A stretch of DNA of 34,561 bases, taken from the NCBI RefSeq assembly GCF_009695935.1, contig NZ_VUMY01000024.1, forward strand, positions 1-34,561, read 5' to 3'. Under the pieces are notes generated by a model, which was given only the letters and a program-made list of their open reading frames with translations, searched no databases and was not told the origin of the DNA. This document shows, one piece after another, positions 8,470 to 15,565 of this stretch. Source of the DNA: Mobiluncus porci (GTDB taxonomy: Bacteria > Actinomycetota > Actinomycetes > Actinomycetales > Actinomycetaceae). How positions within the stretch are numbered: position 1 is the first letter of the stretch; each line of letters starts with the position of its first letter. Position numbers and translations under genes: made by a program.

Positions 8470-10662
8470 GGTTTCGGTAAATTCCGTGTTAAGTGGCTGG
8501 CGGTTACGCTCCTTATCGCGGTATTGTTCGCTTCCGGACTCACCGTGAGTAACGTGTCCCACGCCGCCACGGCTCCACCCCAGGCAGAATCCAAAAATGC
8601 CACCGGCATTTTGTTTATCGGTCTTTCCGGAATCTCCCCGGACGATTTCGAGACGAACCTAGAAGCGCAAGACTCGAGACTGCCCGAACTGATGAGAGAC
8701 TATGTTTATGCGGCGCTGACTCCGCGATCTTTCAATCCTTTCACCTGTGCCACCGAGGGCTGGATGGGGCTTCGCGCTACGGGAGACGTCTTTGATGAAT
8801 ACGGACGCGACCTCGCTAGCGTTTCTAACGAGACCTGTTTTTCGCTAAACGTAAAACCCGATGGCCCGCGAGCTACCCTGCCTGACTTTCAAAAACATCT
8901 CGGCAAAACCACCTGGCCAAAAACGGCTCTTTTCGCGACAGACGCCCTCGCGGTGGGGAATCTTGCCGGAATTCCTCTCGCTTCCGCCTCTGGAAAAATC
9001 CCGCACTGGACGCCGCTCCCAGACGCCGCCGAACCGAATGCCACTGCGCTTCCAGAGGATTTCAAAAACATCCTCGACTCTGCCCCAAGCGATGTCCTAG
9101 TAGACCTGGATACCACAAAACCGGAAACCCTGCGGGATGCGGAAGGCAAACTCGACAAAACTCTCCTCGCCGAGTCTAAATCCCTGCAACTGCAACGCCT
9201 CCAAACGCTGCTTCTCGCTAACCTTACGAGTTCCCGCCCCCGACCAGTTCTCGTAGCCTCTCTCTCCGACGTGGGGCAACGCTCCCTACATTTCTTCGCC
9301 ACCAACGCTTTCCCATCTTCAGGGGAGCCGCAATCCGGGCTCGTCGCCACCTCCACCACTCGAGCCACGGGGCTGATCACGATGACAGACCTGAGGGCAC
9401 TGATTGTTTCCGCCCGTCAAGCCGAGAATCCGGACCTCACCATTCCTCGCGGGCTCATCATTCCGGATTTCACGATTCACCTCCAAGACTCTACTGCTGC
9501 TCTCCGCGCGATTTCGGCGGAACAAAAGCATGCCCAAGCGAGTTTGCTGGCGAACGCCACCTGGTACCAGGTTTTCCACTATCTTGTGTGGCTGGGACTT
9601 CTCGGGGCGGTAATTATTGCTTTTGGCTCGCTGAAATTCCCGAAACTTCGCAAATTTTGGGGGAAAGTACAACTCTTAAACGAGTTCGCTTTCGCCTTCG
9701 TCCCTGCCGCTTTATTGCTCAACTTCCTGCCCTGGTGGGCGGGCGCCCCAGACCGCTTCTCGGCTCAGGCGATCTCGCTCGGTCTCACCGTGGGTCTCGC
9801 AGCAGTTTTGGTTTTAGGGGGACGAGTCTCACGCCACCCAGTAGCCTTCTTGGCGGCAGTGGCTTTCGCGCTCCTAGCCGTAGACATTATTTTGGGTTCG
9901 GCTCACCAGCGCAACGGTTTCATGGGCTCCCTCGTCCTCGCTTCGAGACGCTACTACGGGGTCTCGAACCGAACCTACTTGATTCTCATCATTGCCGGAT
10001 TACTCCTCACCATTCCGTGGATTCAAAAATACTTCTCCACCAAGTTCGCTGCTCTGGGGCTCGTCGCGGTTGGCCTCGTGGCTCTCCTCGTAGATGCCCT
10101 GCCGATGTGGGGCGCTGATTTCGGTGGCCCTCCGGGAATCATCGCCGCCTTCGGGGCGGCTGCCATCCTCGCGGGAGGCGGGAGGCTGCGATGGTGGCAC
10201 GTGCCGGTGTGGCTAGTCGCCAGTGTGGGCGCGATGCTCGGAGTCGGGTTCATTTCTTCGCGACTGGGCTCGTCCCATATCTCTAGTTTTTGGTCAACCT
10301 TAGGAAGTCCCGAAAACACGGCGTTGATTGGCGGTAAAATCCGCGATGTCCTGCGCTCTTTTACCGCAAGAGGAGACATTATCGCCTTGCTCATTGTTGC
10401 CGCATTCTTGGTCGTGGCCTTGGTGTGGGCGCTGCATCGTCTCGGTAAAACTCATCCGGAGGCCCTGGAGCGTTTCACTAAACCGACTTCGGAGCCCGGT
10501 TTTAGAGCCCTAGCGCTGGGAATCCTCCTCGGGGTTCTGATTGCGGTGCCCATAAATGATTCCGGAGCGCTGATGATCAAAGAAGCCATCTACCTGGCGT
10601 TGCCGCCGCTGGTGGCTTGGTTCGCGGCGAGTTCTAAAAAGTTCACCAAGGTATCTCCGTAG
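8467..10662 (+). CDS. Secreted/membrane alkaline-phosphatase-like protein
   Basis: The 731-residue protein has a signal peptide or anchor (about residues 8-35), an extracytoplasmic domain of about 320 residues, and about eight to nine membrane segments from residue 368 on. The pattern GILFIGLSGIS, then LPELMRDYVYAALTPRS and CATEGWMGLRAT, resembles the alkaline-phosphatase superfamily fold found in conserved but uncharacterised actinobacterial membrane proteins. AVDIILGSAHQRNGFMG with RRYYGVSN, and PINDSGALM near the end, also recur in that family. I know of no proven function; a role in envelope glycan or lipid processing is speculation. I cannot confirm a full set of metal ligands. It sits between recG and rsmD. 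Its last 73 bp overlap the end of convergent rsmD. Confidence 0.75.
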   Translation: MGFGKFRVKWLAVTLLIAVLFASGLTVSNVSHAATAPPQAESKNATGILFIGLSGISPDDFETNLEAQDSRLPELMRDYVYAALTPRSFNPFTCATEGWMGLRATGDVFDEYGRDLASVSNETCFSLNVKPDGPRATLPDFQKHLGKTTWPKTALFATDALAVGNLAGIPLASASGKIPHWTPLPDAAEPNATALPEDFKNILDSAPSDVLVDLDTTKPETLRDAEGKLDKTLLAESKSLQLQRLQTLLLANLTSSRPRPVLVASLSDVGQRSLHFFATNAFPSSGEPQSGLVATSTTRATGLITMTDLRALIVSARQAENPDLTIPRGLIIPDFTIHLQDSTAALRAISAEQKHAQASLLANATWYQVFHYLVWLGLLGAVIIAFGSLKFPKLRKFWGKVQLLNEFAFAFVPAALLLNFLPWWAGAPDRFSAQAISLGLTVGLAAVLVLGGRVSRHPVAFLAAVAFALLAVDIILGSAHQRNGFMGSLVLASRRYYGVSNRTYLILIIAGLLLTIPWIQKYFSTKFAALGLVAVGLVALLVDALPMWGADFGGPPGIIAAFGAAAILAGGGRLRWWHVPVWLVASVGAMLGVGFISSRLGSSHISSFWSTLGSPENTALIGGKIRDVLRSFTARGDIIALLIVAAFLVVALVWALHRLGKTHPEALERFTKPTSEPGFRALALGILLGVLIAVPINDSGALMIKEAIYLALPPLVAWFAASSKKFTKVSP

Positions 10663-11177
10663 GTTTTAGTTGCGGAAACCATCAAGCCGCTGGGAATCTC
10701 CGGGGTTGCGTACTGTTTCGAGGTTTCTAACACCATCAAACCCTCCGGGGCAAGATGAGCCGTCAAACCGGCCAAGACCTCGGTAATCACGTAGGAAGCC
10801 AAGGCGTAAGGAGGGTCTAGAAACACGAGGTCGAATCTGTCACTCACTCCGAGTCCGGTCACAAAGCGAGCCCCGTCGCTGACCTCGACTGTCGTTTGGC
10901 CTCGAGCCCCCAGAGCAGCGATATTAGCGCGGATAACCTTTGCTGAACCCCCAGCGATCTCCACGAAAACCGCCGAGGCAGCCCCGCGAGACAAGGCCTC
11001 CAAGCCGAGTGCTCCGGAACCCGCAAACACGTCTAAAACCCGTGCGTCCTCAACCGCACCCAAGGCATCGAGCCTGGAAAACACGGCCTCCCGCACTCGC
11101 TCCGAGGTGGGACGGGTGCCAGATTTGGGGACTTGCAAAGTCCTTCCGCCCCAGGCTCCCGCTACAATCCGTGTCAC
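10590..11177 (-). CDS. rsmD: 16S rRNA (guanine966-N2)-methyltransferase
   Basis: RsmD methylates G966 of 16S rRNA using S-adenosylmethionine. The protein starts VTRIVAGAWGGRTL, as the family does. It carries the SAM loop DVFAGSGALG (about residues 49-58) and the catalytic FLDPPY (about 119-124), and has 195 residues. I chose GTG at 11175-11177. The reading frame extends to 11228, but those residues are unlike the family and would overlap coaD. The C-terminal dozen residues go past the usual family end and lie antisense to the 3' end of the 8467 gene (73-bp overlap). It is divergent from coaD with 38 bp between the starts. TAAGCT lies 7 nt before the GTG and may be a leaderless -10. Confidence 0.93.
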   Translation of the reverse strand: MTRIVAGAWGGRTLQVPKSGTRPTSERVREAVFSRLDALGAVEDARVLDVFAGSGALGLEALSRGAASAVFVEIAGGSAKVIRANIAALGARGQTTVEVSDGARFVTGLGVSDRFDLVFLDPPYALASYVITEVLAGLTAHLAPEGLMVLETSKQYATPEIPSGLMVSATKTYGDTLVNFLELAANQATSGGNAR

Positions 11178-11190
11178 AACCCTTAGCTTA
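11175..11190 (-). promoter_or_regulatory. Leaderless-type -10 element at the rsmD start
   Basis: On the minus strand TAAGCT (11185-11190) ends 7 nt before the GTG. An AAGGG follows, but only 2 nt separate it from the GTG, too close for a working Shine-Dalgarno. Confidence 0.4.
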
Positions 11191-11203
11191 ACCGAAAAGC
11201 CGG

Positions 11204-11218
11204 TAGTCTTACATTGTG
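11204..11218 (+). promoter_or_regulatory. Leaderless-type -10 element at the coaD start
   Basis: TAGTCT (11204-11209) ends 6 nt before the GTG at 11216. No Shine-Dalgarno lies upstream. The arrangement mirrors that of rsmD on the other strand. Confidence 0.45.
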
Positions 11219-11758
11219 ACTGTTGCACTCTGCCCCGGAACTTTCGACCCCTTCACCTATGGACACCTCGACATGGTGCGCCAGTGTTTGGCCTTTGCCG
11301 ATACTGTAGTGATTGGAATCGCGCGAAACTCCCAGAAAACCCCCACTTTGAGCCTCGAAAAACGTGTGGAACTGACGGAAACCACCCTGCGCGAGGCCGA
11401 ACTCGACACTCGCGTCAACGTAGAGGTGGTGGACGGCTTGTTGGCAACATTCTGTAAAGAGCACAACATTGACGTCATCGCGAAAGGGCTTCGGACCTCC
11501 CACGACTTCGATTACGAGAACCCTATGAGCCAGATGAACCGCCAAATCGGGGCTCCTCCGACTGTTTATGTGGGCTGTAAACCGGCGCTGATGCACGTGT
11601 CGAGCTCCATGGTGAAAGAAGTCGCGAGCTACGGGGCAGACGTCTACAGCATGGTCAGCATCGACACCGCCGAGGCCCTCTATGAGGCTTTTAAGGTGAA
11701 ACCACCAGAGCGCCGCGGTAAAGTGATTGCGGCAAGATTCGACCAAAACGTGAAATGA
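11216..11758 (+). CDS. coaD: Phosphopantetheine adenylyltransferase
   Basis: CoaD transfers AMP from ATP to 4'-phosphopantetheine, the fourth step of coenzyme A synthesis. The 180-residue protein shows the nucleotidyltransferase motif PGTFDPFTYGHLD (residues 7-19, T14-x-G-H17), AKGLRTSHDFDYE and the HVSSSMVKEVASYGADV segment. The start is GTG with no Shine-Dalgarno. It is the first gene of a tight run, since its stop overlaps the ribosome site of the coiled-coil gene, which begins at 11770. Confidence 0.95.
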   Translation: MTVALCPGTFDPFTYGHLDMVRQCLAFADTVVIGIARNSQKTPTLSLEKRVELTETTLREAELDTRVNVEVVDGLLATFCKEHNIDVIAKGLRTSHDFDYENPMSQMNRQIGAPPTVYVGCKPALMHVSSSMVKEVASYGADVYSMVSIDTAEALYEAFKVKPPERRGKVIAARFDQNVK

Positions 11759-11769
11759 GAGGAGAAACC

Positions 11770-12498
11770 ATGAGCGACAACGAGACGGAAAACCTGGAAA
11801 ACACCGAAGAAAACCCCGCGGAGAAAAGCGCGGAAAACACTGCGGAAACTCCCCTTGGTGACACCCAGACAGCTTCGCCGGAAGCGTCCAGTGAGCCAAC
11901 TCAGCCGGAAGAACCCGAGGCTCTCACCTCCGAACAGATGATTGCCAAATTGAACGCGGAGGACTACAAGGGCTCGGAGCTAATGGATGTTTTGGCCGAA
12001 ATCGAAACCCTCATCACCCAGGCTCGCTCGCTGCCGATGAGTTCATCTGTTCTGGTCAACAAGGCGCAGGCACTGTCTTTGCTGGATTCGGCGCGCTTGG
12101 CGATGCCGGCCGATATTCGGATTGCGAACCAGATTGTGGCCGGAGCCAATGCGGTCATTGAACGCTCCCAGGAAGAAGCCAATGAGACCCTTGCCAAGGC
12201 GAACTCTGCTTCGGAACAGATTCAGGCCGACGCCCATGCGCGCGCCGATGAACTCGTGAACCAGGAACGCATTGTCGTGATGGCGAAAGAACGCGCCGAG
12301 CAGATTATTGAAACTGCGACGCAAAAGGCCGAAGACCTGGCGCGCGGAGCAGATAAGTACTGCGAAGAAAAATTGAGCGAACTCGAGAGCATCCTCGGGA
12401 AACTCCAGGAACAATCGGCCGCGGGACGGAAGATCCTCACTGAACGGGCTCCTTTTGATCCCAAAACTCTTGGTGAAGTGAGTGAAACCGATGAGTAA
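11770..12498 (+). CDS. Coiled-coil protein of the coaD–yceD locus, DivIVA/AtpF-like
   Basis: This is a 242-residue protein of uncertain function. Residues 1-55 are acidic and low in complexity (Glu, Thr, Asn, Pro). A middle stretch of about 60-120 is helical. Residues 125-225 form a long Ala/Glu/Gln-rich coiled coil that resembles the stalks of DivIVA-like proteins or ATP synthase b subunits. A gene of this kind is common between coaD and yceD in actinobacteria, often labelled cell-division initiation protein on weak grounds. The ATG at 11770 has AGAGGAG 5 nt upstream. An ATG at 11755 overlaps the coaD stop and has no ribosome site. It overlaps yceD by 8 bp, indicating translational coupling. 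Confidence 0.75.
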   Translation: MSDNETENLENTEENPAEKSAENTAETPLGDTQTASPEASSEPTQPEEPEALTSEQMIAKLNAEDYKGSELMDVLAEIETLITQARSLPMSSSVLVNKAQALSLLDSARLAMPADIRIANQIVAGANAVIERSQEEANETLAKANSASEQIQADAHARADELVNQERIVVMAKERAEQIIETATQKAEDLARGADKYCEEKLSELESILGKLQEQSAAGRKILTERAPFDPKTLGEVSETDE

Positions 12499-13093
12499 GC
12501 GCCTGACTTCCGGCTCCAAGAAGACCGGTGGGAAATCTCCCTACCTGGTGGGCTTGACGAATCTGGCGGGAAATCCGGGAACCCGCCTCGAGCTAGACCT
12601 GGAATTTTCCCTGAATCCGGAATGGACAAACGGCGTGGTGGAACTGGTTGGCGAGACCGAAGATTTCCACGTGGAGCTCACCTCTCTCTCTGAAGGAGTT
12701 CTCGCCCGCGTGACCGGCGAGATTCCCACCACCGCACAGTGCTCGCGCTGCCTTGATGAGGTCGGAGACACGATTTTACTCGATGAAACCCAACTGTTTT
12801 TCTTCCCCGAGAAACTCGAGGCGGCGCGACAGGACGCGGGAGACGATGCCGAGGATGTGCTCGCGGTCAGCGATGAAAACGAGATAGACCTCGAACCGTT
12901 GCTTCGCGATAATCTGGTGCTTTCCATGTCGAGCCTGCCGCTGTGTGAGCCGGACTGCCAAGGGCTTTGTCCCGGGTGTGGGGAACGTTGGGATACGCTG
13001 CCTCCCGATCACGCCCACGAAGTAATCGACCCGCGCTGGGCAGCTCTCGGGGATTTAGTGAAAACCCTGCGTGACGGGGATGAGAAACAGTGA
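12491..13093 (+). CDS. yceD: YceD/DUF177 family protein
   Basis: This 200-residue protein belongs to the DUF177 family, linked in several bacteria to 23S rRNA or ribosome synthesis. It has a beta-rich N-terminal part, a CSRC pair (Cys84, Cys87), an acidic middle, and a C-terminal CEPDCQGLCPGCG cluster (Cys152, 156, 160, 163) that probably binds zinc. The ATG at 12491 overlaps the end of the previous gene, and an in-frame GTG lies three codons earlier. In most actinobacteria rpmF (L32) follows directly. Here the yceD stop overlaps the rnc GTG start by 4 bp, so rpmF is absent from the locus. Confidence 0.9.
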   Translation: MSKRLTSGSKKTGGKSPYLVGLTNLAGNPGTRLELDLEFSLNPEWTNGVVELVGETEDFHVELTSLSEGVLARVTGEIPTTAQCSRCLDEVGDTILLDETQLFFFPEKLEAARQDAGDDAEDVLAVSDENEIDLEPLLRDNLVLSMSSLPLCEPDCQGLCPGCGERWDTLPPDHAHEVIDPRWAALGDLVKTLRDGDEKQ

Positions 13094-13875
13094 ACGCGAA
13101 AACAACCGAAGAAGCCCCCGAAGCAAACCCCGAAGTGGAACCGAAAACTCCCGCGGAGCGCAAAGCCACCTTGTCACGTCTCTTGGCAGATTGGGGAGGA
13201 ACCGTTGATCCCGAGCTACTCGTGGTCGCGATGACCCACCGCTCTTTCGCCCATGAACACGGGAAAACCGGATCCACCGGAACTAACGAGAGACTCGAGT
13301 TCCTGGGAGACGCGGTTCTCCAAATCATCGTGACCGAATACCTGTTCCGAAACTATCCCGATGAGCCGGAAGGCGACTTGGCGCCCATGCGGGCCGCCAC
13401 CGTTTCCCAACAGCCCTTGGCTGAGGTCGCCCGCCAGATTCGGCTCGGGGACTATCTCCTCCTCGGCAAGGGTGAGGACCGTCAGAACGGGCGAGATAAG
13501 GATTCCATTCTTTCCGACACCCTGGAGGCTTTGATTGGTGCAACGTACTTGTCGAGCGGTCTGGAGTCGACTCGGGTGGTAGTGGAGCGTCACTTGCGTC
13601 GCCTGCTGCGCAATGCTCCGCGGCGCGCGGTAGCGATGGATTGGAAGACTAACCTCCAAGAAACTTTGAACCAGCGGGGCTTGGGAGAAGTGACCTACCA
13701 TCTCACCGAGAAAGGCCCCGACCATAATAAGCGCTTCCACGTCAAGGCGGAGGTGAACGGCGAAATCTGGGGCGAGGGCGAGGGAAGCTCCAAGAAGACC
13801 GCGGAGCACAACGCCGCGAAAGCCGTCATGGATACCTTGTTCGAACGTTACCCCGAGGAACCGTCCGATGCCTGA
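13090..13875 (+). CDS. rnc: Ribonuclease III
   Basis: RNase III cleaves double-stranded RNA in rRNA and mRNA processing. The 261-residue protein has an acidic extension of about 25 residues, the catalytic signature NERLEFLGDAVL (about residues 67-78), the second metal-binding segment DTLEALIGATYLSSG with its glutamate near 147, and a C-terminal dsRNA-binding domain (about 185-255) ending in GSSKKTAEHNAAKAVMDTL. The GTG start overlaps the yceD stop (GTGA). It overlaps mutM by 8 bp, so yceD, rnc and mutM are almost surely co-transcribed and coupled. Confidence 0.96.
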   Translation: MNAKTTEEAPEANPEVEPKTPAERKATLSRLLADWGGTVDPELLVVAMTHRSFAHEHGKTGSTGTNERLEFLGDAVLQIIVTEYLFRNYPDEPEGDLAPMRAATVSQQPLAEVARQIRLGDYLLLGKGEDRQNGRDKDSILSDTLEALIGATYLSSGLESTRVVVERHLRRLLRNAPRRAVAMDWKTNLQETLNQRGLGEVTYHLTEKGPDHNKRFHVKAEVNGEIWGEGEGSSKKTAEHNAAKAVMDTLFERYPEEPSDA

Positions 13876-14806
13876 ACTGCCTGAGGTGGAGACCATTCGG
13901 CGCAATCTAGAAGCAAACTTGCTCGGAAAGACAATAGCAACACTAAGCGAGTCGACCCACCCTAGAACCTTGCGCTACCAGGTCGGAGGTATCGACCGGT
14001 TACACCGAGACGTGGTCGGTCGAGAGATTTCGGCTGTGGTGCGGCGCGGAAAATTCCTCTGGATGGAGTTTAGCGGCATTGCTCAAAGGCCCTCAGGGGA
14101 GACGGAGAATACGGAAGTACCCGAGCCCGATTCACCTCCGGCGCTCTGTTTCCATCTCGGAATGTCCGGACAACTGCGGCTCGTCGAGGGCGCCTCTCCC
14201 GGACTGCGCCATGAGAGGCTCCGCTTTACCTTGAGTGACTCCCAAGCTTTGGCCTATTGCGACCAAAGAACTTTCGGACACGTGGAGACCCGACCCCTAG
14301 CTCCCACGGCTGACGGCTATCCTGCGGGTGCTGGAACCACACGGGCTTTCCTGCCGGTAGGGCTCGAACATATTGCGCGGGACGTGTTGGATCCCTATCT
14401 GGACCTTGAACGGGTTTTTGCGAAGTTCCGCTCCTCTCGTCGCGCAGTGAAAACCAAACTCCTTGACCAGGGAATCGTCTCGGGAATCGGCAATATTTAC
14501 GCAGATGAAGGGCTATTTGCGTCGAGGATTCGTCCTTTTACTCCCGCTGGTGACCTGAGCCAAAGAGAAGTTTCGCGACTTCTGGAGGCGGTGGCCGAAG
14601 TGATGCGCCACGCTCTTGAATTTGGGGGAACCTCTTTTGACAAGCTCTATGTCAACTCTTGGGGAAACCCTGGAGACTTTGCCTCCGAACTCAATGTTTA
14701 TGGGCGGGCGGGGAAACCCTGCCACCATTGCGGCAAACCTCTCGATAAGATAGTTATTGACGGGCGTTCCGCAGTGTTTTGCTCCCATTGTGAACCCACT
14801 GCGTGA
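13868..14806 (+). CDS. mutM: Formamidopyrimidine-DNA glycosylase
   Basis: MutM (Fpg) removes 8-oxoguanine and ring-opened purines and nicks the abasic site. The 312-residue protein starts MPELPEVETIRRNL, with the catalytic Pro2 and Glu3. It has Lys62 in RRGKFLWMEF, the helix-two-turn-helix QGIVSGIGNIYADEGLF, and a zinc finger made by Cys285, Cys288, Cys305 and Cys308, with the flipping/recognition Arg300 in DGRSAVFC. It is slightly longer than many homologues because of an insert near residues 78-90 (PSGETENTEVPEPDS). GAGGAA within the end of rnc is its ribosome site. The response regulator follows after 21 bp. Confidence 0.96.
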   Translation: MPELPEVETIRRNLEANLLGKTIATLSESTHPRTLRYQVGGIDRLHRDVVGREISAVVRRGKFLWMEFSGIAQRPSGETENTEVPEPDSPPALCFHLGMSGQLRLVEGASPGLRHERLRFTLSDSQALAYCDQRTFGHVETRPLAPTADGYPAGAGTTRAFLPVGLEHIARDVLDPYLDLERVFAKFRSSRRAVKTKLLDQGIVSGIGNIYADEGLFASRIRPFTPAGDLSQREVSRLLEAVAEVMRHALEFGGTSFDKLYVNSWGNPGDFASELNVYGRAGKPCHHCGKPLDKIVIDGRSAVFCSHCEPTA

Positions 14807-14827
14807 CGAGTTTGAGAAAGGCAAGAG

Positions 14828-15481
14828 ATGGCGGAGATTCCGGAAATTCACGTGATGATTGTTGATGACCACGAAATCGTTAGGCGTGGTATTGCGGAAA
14901 TTGTGGATCGGGCCGACGGTCTCAAAGTCGTGGCGGAGGCGGGAAGCGTGGGGGAGGCGCTGTCGCGGGCGGAGCTAGCGGCCCCTCACGTGGTTCTGGT
15001 GGATCTGCAGCTTCCGGACGGTACCGGCATCGACCTGATTCGGCAGTTGCGACTGGTGATTCCCTCGGCGCGTTCGGTCGTCCTCACCTCCTTTGATGAC
15101 GATGAGGCTTTGGCTGAGGCCCTGGAGGTCGGGGCGGCCGCGTACCTGTTGAAGACCGTGGCGGGAGTCGAAATCGCGAATGTCATCAAGGCGGTGGCGA
15201 TGGGGCGAACCCTCTTAGATGAACGCACGGTGACCCGCACCACCTCGAAACACGCCGATCCGACGGCAACCCTTACTCCGACGGAGAAAAAGATTCTCGG
15301 ACTGATTGGTGATGGGCTTTCCAATCGGGAGATTGGGGATGCGCTTGGGGTCGCGGAAAAGACCGTGAAAAACCACATCACGGCTTTGCTCTCCAAGATG
15401 GGGTTGCAACGCCGCACCCAAGTGGCCGCCTGGGTGGCCTCCCAGCGGGCAGTGGCCTGGCGTCAACCCGCACCGAGATAA
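14828..15481 (+). CDS. NarL/FixJ-type response regulator
   Basis: This is a 217-residue DNA-binding response regulator. The receiver domain (residues 6-125) has Asp13/Asp14, the phospho-acceptor Asp59 in VLVDLQLPDGTG, and Lys109 in YLLKT. The LuxR-type helix-turn-helix (about 149-200) reads LTPTEKKIL, then GLSNREIGDALGVAEKTVKNH. The closest textbook relatives are DevR/DosR and LiaR-type regulators. It follows mutM by 21 bp with AAAGG ahead of the ATG, so it may be read from the mutM operon. The likely partner kinase ends 85 bp downstream on the other strand, a convergent rather than co-directional pair. Confidence 0.9.
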   Translation: MAEIPEIHVMIVDDHEIVRRGIAEIVDRADGLKVVAEAGSVGEALSRAELAAPHVVLVDLQLPDGTGIDLIRQLRLVIPSARSVVLTSFDDDEALAEALEVGAAAYLLKTVAGVEIANVIKAVAMGRTLLDERTVTRTTSKHADPTATLTPTEKKILGLIGDGLSNREIGDALGVAEKTVKNHITALLSKMGLQRRTQVAAWVASQRAVAWRQPAPR

Positions 15482-15483
15482 TA

Positions 15484-15516
15484 GCCGACGAGCCCAGGTA
15501 GGTCGGCACCGGGGCT
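15484..15516 (+). other. Possible H-type pseudoknot after the response regulator
   Basis: Two interleaved inverted repeats follow the stop codon. GCCGAC (15484-15489) pairs with GTCGGC (15502-15507), and AGCCC (15491-15495) pairs with GGGCT (15512-15516). In order they would form an H-type pseudoknot, or two competing hairpins, the second followed by TTAT. Either could act as a terminator or 3'-end stabiliser. Confidence 0.35.
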
Positions 15517-15527
15517 TTATCCTCCGG

Positions 15528-15549
15528 CGTTTTCTTCGCGAAGAAAACG
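15528..15549. terminator. Perfect 22-bp palindrome between convergent genes
   Basis: The sequence CGTTTTCTTCG is followed directly by its exact reverse complement. On both strands it could fold into a hairpin with T runs in its 5' arm and A runs in its 3' arm. It lies between the convergent ends of the regulator and kinase genes, so a bidirectional terminator is the simplest reading. A protein-binding palindrome is the alternative. Confidence 0.5.
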
Positions 15550-15565
15550 TCAGTAGGGGAAAAAG

